Below, one piece after another: positions 7,505 through 13,172 of a stretch of 20,764 nucleotides of DNA. The first letter of the stretch is position 1. Each line of letters begins with the position of its first letter. Source of the DNA: DASPKT01 sp035627915 (lineage in GTDB: Bacteria; Pseudomonadota; Alphaproteobacteria; Azospirillales; Azospirillaceae); contig DASPKT010000421.1 of assembly GCA_035627915.1 (NCBI GenBank), forward strand, positions 1 through 20,764, in the 5' to 3' direction. The notes beneath the pieces are model-generated. The model saw nothing but the letters and a program-made list of their open reading frames with translations. It was not told where the DNA came from and searched no databases. The position numbers and the translations under genes were made by a program.

Positions 7505-8521
7505 CTACCCCGCCCGCCGGGCGGCGGCAGCCCGCCTCCCCTTCCGCGCGGTCGGAAGCCCCTGCCGGAGGTCGAAGAACCCCTCCCATGGATCGGAGGG
7601 GCGCGCCGCAAGCTGGGCGCAGACCGTTTCCACACCGAAATGGTTGCCGCCGGTGATGCCGGACAGCTCCTCCCAGGCGATGGGGACGGCGACGGGGGCG
7701 CCCGCACGGGCGCGGGTGGAGTATGGCGCCACGGCGCTGGCACCGCGGGTGTTGCGGAGATAATCGACGAAGATGCGCCCGCCGCGCTCCTCCTTCGCCA
7801 TGGCCGTGGTGTAGCGGTCGGGCGCGTCGGCCGCCATGGCGGCGGCGACCGATTCGGCGAACTCCTTCAGGGCGTCCCAGCCGGCCTCGGGGGCCAGCGG
7901 CGCCACCACGTGCAGCCCCTTGCCGCCGGTGGTCTTCACGAAGCTCTCCAGCCCCGCCGCCTTGAGCCGCTCGCGCGATTCCAGCGCCGCCGCCACCACG
8001 GCCTCCCAGCCGACGCCCTCGCCCGGGTCGAAGTCCAGGACCAGCCGGTCCGGCGTCTCCAGCAGGTCCACCGTGGCGCCCCAGGGGTGCAGCTCCAGCG
8101 CGCCGCCCTGCGCCAAAGCGACCAAGCCGGGCAGGCAGTCCACCATCAGATAGTCGCGCACGCCGGCCGATTCGGCGATGGGCACGCGCTGCACGGCGGG
8201 ATGCAGGCCGGCCCAGGCGTGCTTCTGGATGAAGCAGACCTTGGAGGGGCCGGAGGGGCAGCGCTTCAGCGCCAGCGGCCGCCCGGTCAGGTGGGGCAGG
8301 ATCCAGGCGGCGATGCCGGCGTAATAGTCGATCAGCCCGCGCTTGGTCAGCCCCTGCTCCGCCCAGAGCACGCGGTCGGGATGGGTGACGCGGACGCCGT
8401 AGAGCTGCAGGTCGCCCGCCGCCCGCCGCGCGCCCGCGGCCTGCCGCCGGGCGGCGCGCTCCAGCCGCTCCTCGTCCTCCCGGGGGTGGTATCCGCCCGA
8501 CCTGTTGGTTCCCTCCGCCAT
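7505..8521 (-). CDS. Stand-alone LigD-type DNA polymerase/primase domain protein (NHEJ)
   Basis: This is an archaeo-eukaryotic-primase-type polymerase as found in LigD, which fills and extends broken ends in bacterial non-homologous end joining with Ku. From the ATG at 8521 it has 338 residues. It begins the domain with VRVTHPDRVLWAEQGLTKRG (about 43-62). The acidic catalytic pair is at D163/D165 in LVLDFDPGEG, and KTTGGKGLHVV is at 196-206. The third carboxylate is D253 in GRIFVDYLRNTRGASAVAPY. No ATP-dependent ligase motif (KxDG) and no phosphoesterase domain are present, so this is only the polymerase module. The start is uncertain: in-frame ATGs also occur at 8548 and 8560, and none has a clear Shine-Dalgarno. 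The C-terminal tail is rich in Arg and Ala. No ku gene is in the window. Confidence 0.88.
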   Translation of the reverse strand: MAEGTNRSGGYHPREDEERLERAARRQAAGARRAAGDLQLYGVRVTHPDRVLWAEQGLTKRGLIDYYAGIAAWILPHLTGRPLALKRCPSGPSKVCFIQKHAWAGLHPAVQRVPIAESAGVRDYLMVDCLPGLVALAQGGALELHPWGATVDLLETPDRLVLDFDPGEGVGWEAVVAAALESRERLKAAGLESFVKTTGGKGLHVVAPLAPEAGWDALKEFAESVAAAMAADAPDRYTTAMAKEERGGRIFVDYLRNTRGASAVAPYSTRARAGAPVAVPIAWEELSGITGGNHFGVETVCAQLAARPSDPWEGFFDLRQGLPTARKGRRAAAARRAG

Positions 8522-8635
8522 GCGAAGGCAAACAGCGAAGCTCCCCATCCGGCACGGCATAGGCTGTGAAAAAGCTGTGGCCTCGCACCGAAGGGCGCGT
8601 TCCGGATGCGCAACGATGGGGAGGATTCGGAGAGG

Positions 8636-8663
8636 TGGAGAGTGGTTCCCCGGGGCGGTGTCG
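8636..8663 (-). repeat. Direct repeat of the tRNA-Phe 3' end (distal copy)
   Basis: On the plus strand it begins TGGAGAGTGGT, identical to 11 bases spanning the tRNA-Phe 3' flank, CCA and discriminator base. It then matches CCC, GGGGCGG and TCG, with four mismatches over 28 bases against 9585-9612. A weaker match (6 of 10) continues just outside, at 8626-8635. It lacks the rest of the tRNA, so it cannot be a functional tRNA. Confidence 0.6.
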
Positions 8664-8736
8664 TAGCCCTCGCTGCATCCGGTACACCCTGCGCTATCAT
8701 CATCTACGGATTGGAAACGGAGGGGACTGGCACACC

Positions 8737-9390
8737 ATGGCAAGCATTGCGATGGGATACCGATTCGGCTCAAAGGCGGCGAAAGCCTCCGGCGCGGCAG
8801 CGTCCGGCGTCGCCGGACTGGCTGCCATGCTGTTGTTGGCGCCTTCGACTGTCCTGGGGAGTGATGCGCCGCGGGTGCGCAGCAGTTCCATGGAGAGCCA
8901 TTCCGCATCCCTCGCCTTGGAGGCCTTCTGCATCGAGATGCGTCAGAGGCAACGTTTGAAGGATGCCTCGGTCCTGCTCGCCTTTGGTGATCCACAGCCG
9001 ATCCGGCTGTCACTGCCGCCGCATGACTACGACGGTGCCTATTCGGCTGCCTTGCTGGAGGTGCGGCTCCACCGGGAAATCCACCTTGAGCCGAATCTAG
9101 GAAAACTGCCCATCGGCAGCTTCGTCTCATTCGAAGGCAGAATGCGCGCGGCCTATGACGCCAGGATCGTGGATGTCATCAAGGTGGGGGATCGCGGTTC
9201 CGGGAACTCCGGATTCATGATCCTGACCGAAGCCAGCTCATACCCGCCGGAGGAAGATGTCGAAAAGTTCATTTCAGAGAGAATGGCCGTCGTCAGGGCG
9301 CAGATTCGAGATACGCCGCGATTCCGTAACCTCGAGGTCTCTTTGGACGAAATCTCGAAGGGCCCGATCCTGACAGACAGCTGCCGCTAA
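8737..9390 (+). CDS. Secreted hypothetical protein of the tRNA-Phe islet
   Basis: I do not recognise this 217-residue protein. The start at 8737 is supported by GGAGGGG about 11 bases upstream. A frame extension to 8566 has no such support and crosses the tRNA-like repeat. Residues 1-42 look like a Sec signal peptide: Lys/Arg near 9-16, a hydrophobic stretch VAGLAAMLLLAPSTVL, and possible cleavage after Gly41 or Ser42. The mature part has two cysteines, Cys65 (EAFCIEM) and Cys216 (DSCR), that could form a disulfide. It contains a beta-rich middle (PIGSFVSFEGRMRAAYDARI) and a helical, charged C-terminal region (EEDVEKFISERMAVVRAQIR). Its lower GC and use of A/T-ending codons differ from its neighbours. 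It is divergent from the LigD-type gene and alone in its transcription unit. A cell-envelope or periplasmic location is inferred; the function is unknown. Confidence 0.7.
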   Translation: MASIAMGYRFGSKAAKASGAAASGVAGLAAMLLLAPSTVLGSDAPRVRSSSMESHSASLALEAFCIEMRQRQRLKDASVLLAFGDPQPIRLSLPPHDYDGAYSAALLEVRLHREIHLEPNLGKLPIGSFVSFEGRMRAAYDARIVDVIKVGDRGSGNSGFMILTEASSYPPEEDVEKFISERMAVVRAQIRDTPRFRNLEVSLDEISKGPILTDSCR

Positions 9391-9458
9391 CGCGGTCATC
9401 GGGCGCGACGCCTGACTGTATCCTGGCGGGCGTTGCTGGATATCTGTTGGGTGTGCGG

Positions 9459-9506
9459 CGACGCAGGCCGACGCAGCAAAGGACACCGCCGCATCCGGCG
9501 ACGCAG
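9459..9506 (+). repeat. Three direct copies of CGACGCAG beside tRNA-Phe
   Basis: The octamer occurs at 9459-9466, 9469-9476 and 9499-9506, between the hypothetical gene and the tRNA 3' end. Short repeated sites near a tRNA attachment site can be integrase arm sites, but this could equally be chance in GC-rich DNA. Confidence 0.3.
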
Positions 9507-9584
9507 CAGGATCCCGGCAAGGGACCACCCAGGCACTCCACGGGGAAGGATTGGAACCCGCAGAACCCAGCGATTTCAGAAACT

Positions 9585-9612
9585 TGGAGAGTGGTGCCCA
9601 GGGGCGGAATCG
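9585..9612 (-). repeat. Direct repeat at tRNA-Phe 3' end (proximal copy)
   Basis: This copy covers 7 bases of 3' flank, the encoded CCA, the discriminator, the 3' acceptor strand and the start of the T arm of tRNA-Phe. It matches 8636-8663 at 24 of 28 positions. It is the putative attachment-site copy that keeps the tRNA intact. Confidence 0.6.
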
Positions 9613-9667
9613 AACCACCGACACGGGGATTTTCAGTCCCCTGCTCTACCAACTGAGCTACCTGGGC
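9592..9667 (-). tRNA. tRNA-Phe (GAA)
   Basis: The sequence folds as a complete 76-base cloverleaf with encoded CCA. The acceptor strands are GCCCAGG and CCTGGGC with discriminator A. The D stem is GCTC/GAGC around AGTTGGTA. The anticodon stem GGGGA/TCCCC encloses loop CTGAAAA, anticodon GAA, which reads UUC/UUU (Phe). The T arm is GGTGG-TTCGATT-CCGCC. It lies downstream of yacG on the same strand, but has its own good promoter 51-78 bases upstream. Confidence 0.97.
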
Positions 9668-9717
9668 GCCGTGTCCGTTTGCCGCGTGTTGGTGTCGCGG
9701 CCGGCTGTGGGCGCTGG

Positions 9718-9745
9718 ATATAGAGGGTTTGATCCGGCCTGTCCA
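9718..9745 (-). promoter_or_regulatory. Promoter of tRNA-Phe
   Basis: On the minus strand, TGGACA (9745-9740) and CTATAT (9723-9718) are separated by 16 bases. This is close to the sigma-70 consensus and to the CTATAT-type -10 box common in alphaproteobacteria. The tRNA 5' end at 9667 would follow a leader of about 44 bases. Confidence 0.6.
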
Positions 9746-9753
9746 GCGTCAGA

Positions 9754-9972
9754 TTACGGCTCGGCGTCGCTTTTTCCGCCGCCCTCGTCGTCGCCCTCCC
9801 CGGGCTCCGCGACGGGGACCCGGTAGACGCCGTTCAGCCAGCGCGCCAGGTCCACGTCGGCGCAGCGGCGGGAGCAGAAGGGCTTGAAGGCGGGCTCCTG
9901 CGGGCGGCCGCAGACGGCGCAGGTGGCGCGGCGCGGCTTGGCCCGCGAGAGGTCGATGGGATCGCTGCTCAT
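9754..9972 (-). CDS. yacG: DNA gyrase inhibitor YacG, zinc-finger protein
   Basis: This 72-residue protein has the YacG treble-clef zinc site: Cys18 and Cys21 (CAVC), then Cys33 and Cys37 (CSRRC). The conserved DLARWLNGVYRVP follows at about 41-53. E. coli YacG binds GyrB and blocks gyrase from binding DNA. The C-terminal tail is acidic and low-complexity (EGDDEGGGKSDAEP). The ATG at 9972 lies 26 bases downstream of the rng stop, so it is probably the last gene of the maf-rng-yacG unit, ahead of tRNA-Phe. An alternative reading frame continues upstream, but the zinc-finger protein length matches the family from this ATG. Confidence 0.93.
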   Translation of the reverse strand: MSSDPIDLSRAKPRRATCAVCGRPQEPAFKPFCSRRCADVDLARWLNGVYRVPVAEPGEGDDEGGGKSDAEP

Positions 9973-9998
9973 GGGGGAAGGTCCGGGAAAGGCTCGTC

Positions 9999-11174
9999 TC
10001 AAGGCTCGAGGGGGCCGGCCAGGTCGGCCAGGGCCGGGCCGCGCCGCTGGCGGGTCATCTCGACCAGGCCCAGGCGCGACATGCCGTACACATGGGTATT
10101 GCCGGGGTCCTCGGAAACGGCCCCGCTCAGCGCCTGGATCAGCTGCTCGCGCTCGCCCGCGCGGTCCAGGTTGATGAAGTCGACCACGACGATGCCGCCG
10201 ACGTTGCGCAGGCGCAGTTGGCGCGCGATCTCCCGCGCCGCCGCAAGGTTCGTCGCGAGCGCGTTGCCCTTCTCGCCCCCGTTCACGTCGATGGCGGTCA
10301 GCGCCTCCGTCCGCTCGATGACGAGGGAGCCGCCGTCGGGCAGCGGCACAAGTGGCTCCATCAGCGCCGATATCTCCTGCTCCAGGTCGCCCGTCTCGAA
10401 CAGCGCGACGCGGTCGACGTGCGGGCGCGCCAGCCGCTCCAGGTCGGGCGCCCGGTCGCGGCACCAGGCGCGCACCTCCGCCAGCGCCTCAGGCCCATCC
10501 ACGGCGATGCGGGTCAGGCCGGGCCCGCCCTGCTCCACCAGCGCGCGGGCGACCGCGGTGGGGCTGGGCAGCAGCAGGGCCGGCGCGGCCGCCCCGGCCG
10601 CCGCGCGCTGCGCGTCGCGCCACGCCACCGCCAGCGCCTCCGCCTCCAGCGCCACCAAGCCGGGGTCGGCCGTCGCGGCGTCGGCGCGGACGATCCAGCC
10701 GAGCCCCGGCGGGGCGGCGTCGCGCACCAGGGCGGACAGCCGCGCCCGCTCCGGCCCGCGGCCCAGGCGCTTGGACACGGTGATGCCGTCCAGGAACGGA
10801 GCGGCCACCAGGAAGCGGCCCGGGAGGGTCGCGTCCATGGTCAGCAGCGCGCCCTTCCGCCCGACCGAGTCTGCCTTCGCCTGCACCAGCACCGGCTGGC
10901 CCGTGCGCAGCAGCGTGCCGATGCGCGCGTCCCGCGCCCGCGGGCGCACGTCGGCGGCGGGCAGCAGCCCGGGCGCGCCGGTGCCGATGTCGACGAAGGC
11001 GGCGTCCAGCCCGGCGGCGATGCGTGCCACCCGGCCCAGGAACACGGCGCCCGACAGCGGCGGCCGGTCGATGCGGTCGATATGGAGGTCGGTCAGCTCG
11101 CCGTCGGTCAGCACGGCGGCGCGGCGCAGGGTCCCGCGGCGGTCTATCAGGATCTCGCGGGTGCCGCGGCTCAT
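9999..11174 (-). CDS. rng: Ribonuclease E/G family protein (short RNase G type)
   Basis: This is an endoribonuclease for rRNA maturation and mRNA turnover. It has 391 residues: MSRGTREILIDRRGTLRRAA at the start, an S1-like region at about 36-125 (LSGAVFLGRVARIAAGLDAA, then FVDIG), and the catalytic DNase-I-like half. The metal-binding aspartates are D296 in TAIDVNGGEKGNA and D332 in IVVVDFINL. Near the end is YGMSRLGLVEMTRQRRGP. It stops there, about 100 residues short of E. coli RNase G (489), and lacks the CPxCxG zinc-link and the small domain that build the RNase E/G dimer and tetramer. The ATG at 11174 overlaps the maf stop as ATGA, indicating translational coupling. Short members of this kind occur in alphaproteobacteria as a second RNase E/G homologue, so a full RNase E elsewhere is likely. 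Both residues of the catalytic pair are kept, so it is probably active. Confidence 0.9.
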   Translation of the reverse strand: MSRGTREILIDRRGTLRRAAVLTDGELTDLHIDRIDRPPLSGAVFLGRVARIAAGLDAAFVDIGTGAPGLLPAADVRPRARDARIGTLLRTGQPVLVQAKADSVGRKGALLTMDATLPGRFLVAAPFLDGITVSKRLGRGPERARLSALVRDAAPPGLGWIVRADAATADPGLVALEAEALAVAWRDAQRAAAGAAAPALLLPSPTAVARALVEQGGPGLTRIAVDGPEALAEVRAWCRDRAPDLERLARPHVDRVALFETGDLEQEISALMEPLVPLPDGGSLVIERTEALTAIDVNGGEKGNALATNLAAAREIARQLRLRNVGGIVVVDFINLDRAGEREQLIQALSGAVSEDPGNTHVYGMSRLGLVEMTRQRRGPALADLAGPLEP

Positions 11175-11809
11175 GCGGCCGGCGGCGGGGCCAGCGCGTC
11201 GATGCCGGCGGCGCGCAGCAGCCCGCCCGTCTCGTACAGCGGCAGCCCGACGACGTTGCTGTGCGAGCCGATCAGCTCGCGCACGAACAGGGCGGCCAGC
11301 CCCTGGATGGCGTAGCCGCCGGCCTTCCCCTGCCCCTGGCCGGAGGCGACGTAGGCGGCGATCTCCGCCCCGGAGAGGCGCTTGAAGACGACGGCGGTCT
11401 GCACGGTGCGGGCGCGGACGCGTCCGTCGGGGCCGACGACGCAGACGCCGGTGAAGACGCGGTGGCGGCGGCCGGACAGCAGCTCCAGGCACTCGCGCAC
11501 CTCCTCCGGCGTCTCCGCCTTGGGCAGGATGCGCCGGCCGGCGCCGACCACGGTGTCGGCGGCCAGGACGACGGCGCCGGGGCGGCGCGCGGCCACGACG
11601 GCGGCCTTGCCCTGGGCGAGCCTGGCCGCGAGCCGGGCGGGAAGCTCGGCCTTCAGCGGCGATTCGTCGATGTCGGCGGGATCGATGAGGTCGGGCGAAA
11701 GCCCGATCATGGCGAGGAGGTCGCGGCGCCGGGGCGAGCTGCTCGCCAGCACGAGCGCCGGACGGGTGCGGACGGCTTCCGCCCCGCTGTCGGCTGTGGT
11801 CGGGACCAC
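11171..11809 (-). CDS. maf: Maf family nucleotide pyrophosphatase
   Basis: This is a house-cleaning nucleoside triphosphate pyrophosphatase that hydrolyses dTTP/UTP or modified nucleotides to monophosphates. It has 212 residues. The family signature LASSSPRRRDLL is at 21-32, AADTVV with catalytic Asp85 at 83-88, HRVFTGVCVV at about 116-125, GKAGGYAIQG at 161-170, and GSHSNVVGLPL at 181-191. The start is taken as GTG at 11809, since no ATG precedes the signature in frame. It is 10 bases after the infA stop and its own stop overlaps rng. I cannot separate the dTTP/UTP (YhdE) from the other subfamily with certainty. Confidence 0.92.
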   Translation of the reverse strand: MVPTTADSGAEAVRTRPALVLASSSPRRRDLLAMIGLSPDLIDPADIDESPLKAELPARLAARLAQGKAAVVAARRPGAVVLAADTVVGAGRRILPKAETPEEVRECLELLSGRRHRVFTGVCVVGPDGRVRARTVQTAVVFKRLSGAEIAAYVASGQGQGKAGGYAIQGLAALFVRELIGSHSNVVGLPLYETGGLLRAAGIDALAPPPAA

Positions 11810-11819
11810 CGGCGCCGGC

Positions 11820-12038
11820 TTACTTGAACCGGAAGGTGATGCGGCCCTTGGTCAGGTCGTAGGGCGTCATCTCCACGTTGACCCGGTCGCCGGCCAGGAC
11901 GCGGATGCGGTTCTTGCGCATCTTCCCGGACGTGTGCGCCAGCACCTCGTGCTCGTTGTCGAGCTTCACGCGGAACATGGCGTTGGGCAGCAGCTCCGTC
12001 ACGGTGCCGGAGAACTCGATCAAATCTTCCTTGGCCAT
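11820..12038 (-). CDS. infA: Translation initiation factor IF-1
   Basis: This 72-residue S1/OB-fold protein binds the ribosomal A site during initiation. The whole length matches the family: MAKEDLIEFSGTVTELLPNA, then MFRVKLDNEHEVLAHTSGKM, then RIRVLAGDRVNVEMTPYDLT, ending KGRITFRFK. GAAAGCAGG upstream of the ATG serves as the ribosome-binding site. The 172 bp before it are the widest gap in the housekeeping run and contain TTGACC at 12104-12099 on the minus strand. The matching -10 box is poor, so a dedicated infA promoter is possible but unproven. maf follows after 10 bases. Confidence 0.98.
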   Translation of the reverse strand: MAKEDLIEFSGTVTELLPNAMFRVKLDNEHEVLAHTSGKMRKNRIRVLAGDRVNVEMTPYDLTKGRITFRFK

Positions 12039-12210
12039 AACCTGCTTTCAGCCTCTTGGGAGAAATTTGGGCCCATAGGTGATTGCGCTTCCTTCGCCGG
12101 TCAAGCGTTTTCACGGCATGACGCAGTCGGCACTCCAATCGTGCCGGGGAGCGTGCCCGCCGTACCACAAACGCGGCCGGAGACGCCCGCGCAGGCGCCC
12201 CGGGGACGGC

Positions 12211-12681
12211 TCAGAAGCTGGGCGCCAGGCGCGGCGGGAAGCGCTCGCGGATGCGGCGGTAGAGCTGGTCGCGCACCTGCCGGTAGGCGTCCAGCCGCAC
12301 GTCGCGGCTGCCCTCCACCAGGGAGGGGTCGAAGGTGCGCCAGAACTCCACGTCGCAGGCCATGGTGCGGGTCATCTCCACCGCCTTGTGCTGAGCCTCC
12401 GGCGACAGCGAGATGACGAGGTCGAAGGAGGTGTCCTCCAGCTCGTCGAAGGTCTTGGAGCGGTGGCGGGACAGGTCGATGCCGATCTCCTCCATCACGG
12501 CGATGGCGAAGCCGTCCACCTCGCCGTCGCGCACGCCGGCCGAGTCGACGTAGAGCGTGTGGCCGTGCAGGTGCTTCAGGATCGCCTCCGCCATGGGCGA
12601 GCGGATGGCGTTGTGGGTGCAGGCGAACAGGACGCTGCCGACGGCGGGGAGTCCGAGGGCCAGGCCGGGGATTGGGTCCAT
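12211..12681 (-). CDS. Low-molecular-weight phosphotyrosine phosphatase family protein
   Basis: This 156-residue cytoplasmic phosphatase of the LMW-PTP/arsenate reductase fold has its P-loop near the N terminus: CTHNAIRSPMAEAIL, with nucleophile Cys21 and Arg27 in Cx5R. The general acid is probably Asp118 in TFDPSLVEG. YVDSAGVRDG (44-53) is the usual strand after the P-loop helix. The P-loop differs from the classical CxGNxCRS (His in place of Gly, Ile in place of the second Cys). The start is the ATG at 12681, 11 bases after the UPF0262 stop. A longer frame from a TTG at 12717 would overlap that gene. It sits in a conserved run between UPF0262 and infA. The substrate is unknown, and arsenate reduction is less likely without the additional cysteines. 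Confidence 0.88.
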   Translation of the reverse strand: MDPIPGLALGLPAVGSVLFACTHNAIRSPMAEAILKHLHGHTLYVDSAGVRDGEVDGFAIAVMEEIGIDLSRHRSKTFDELEDTSFDLVISLSPEAQHKAVEMTRTMACDVEFWRTFDPSLVEGSRDVRLDAYRQVRDQLYRRIRERFPPRLAPSF

Positions 12682-12692
12682 GCCCGCCGCCG

Positions 12693-13172
12693 CTAGCCGC
12701 GGATGTGGAGGACGCAAATCAGCGTGAACAGCCGCCGCGCCGTGCCATGGTCGACCTCGATCTTGCCCGACAGACGCTCGCGCAGGACGGTGGAGCCCTC
12801 GTCGTGCAGGCCGCGCCGGCCCATGTCGATGGCCTCGATCTGCGAGGGGCTCGCCGTCTTGATGGCCTTGTAGTAGCTGTCGCAGATCATGAAGTAGTCG
12901 CGCACGATGGTCCGCAGCGGCGTCAGCGCCAGCACCACCCGGGTCAGCGGCGCGTCCTGCTCGTCGCGGACGTCGAAGGCGAGCCGGTTCTCCTCGATGG
13001 AGAGGAGCAGGCGGAACGGGCCGGCGTCGGGGAAGTCCGGCAGCGTGAACTCGTTCTCCTCCAGCAGGTCGAACAGCGCCACGGCGCGCTCGTGCTCGAC
13101 CTCCGGCCGGCGGCGCACGATGTGGCGCTCGACCAGCTCGACATGGACGATGCGGTTGCGCCTCTCGCTCAT
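12693..13172 (-). CDS. UPF0262 family protein
   Basis: This is a 159-residue protein of the uncharacterised family UPF0262, recognised by its position after hisD and by blocks such as RIVHVELVERHIVRRRPEVE, RLAFDVRDEQDAPL, IVRDYFMICDSYYKAIKTAS and AIDMGRRGLHDEGSTVLRER. It has no signal peptide or membrane segment and appears cytoplasmic. Its ATG at 13172 overlaps the hisD stop as ATGA, so its translation is likely coupled to hisD. From memory the family is largely restricted to alphaproteobacteria and keeps this neighbourhood, which suggests a housekeeping role, but the function is unknown. Confidence 0.9.
   Translation of the reverse strand: MSERRNRIVHVELVERHIVRRRPEVEHERAVALFDLLEENEFTLPDFPDAGPFRLLLSIEENRLAFDVRDEQDAPLTRVVLALTPLRTIVRDYFMICDSYYKAIKTASPSQIEAIDMGRRGLHDEGSTVLRERLSGKIEVDHGTARRLFTLICVLHIRG

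Larger units (their letters stand above)
8636..9612. mobile_element. Candidate tRNA-Phe-associated islet (no integrase visible)
   Basis: A 28-base imperfect direct repeat (24 of 28 identical) bounds this segment. One copy is the 3' end and flank of tRNA-Phe(GAA), and the other lies 949 bp downstream of the tRNA 3' end in the same orientation. This is the geometry left by integration at a tRNA 3' end. The interior is visibly lower in GC (about 52-55% in two 60-base lines I counted) than the surrounding DNA, and holds one secreted hypothetical protein. There is no integrase or transposase, so if it was mobile it is a decayed or passively carried remnant. Chance similarity or a tRNA fragment duplication remains possible. 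Confidence 0.4.

Noticed and set aside
6419..8569. A 716-codon plus-strand frame
   Set aside because: It is antisense to the BRCT-TPR and LigD-type genes, with a non-protein-like composition.
9447..9656. Short plus-strand frame ending in GGIEPPTRGFSVPCSTN
   Set aside because: This is the well-known spurious translation of the antisense of a tRNA gene.
12099..12104. TTGACC as a -35 box of an infA promoter
   Set aside because: The hexamer is good and the position plausible, but no acceptable -10 box lies 16-18 bases downstream, so I did not list it as a feature.
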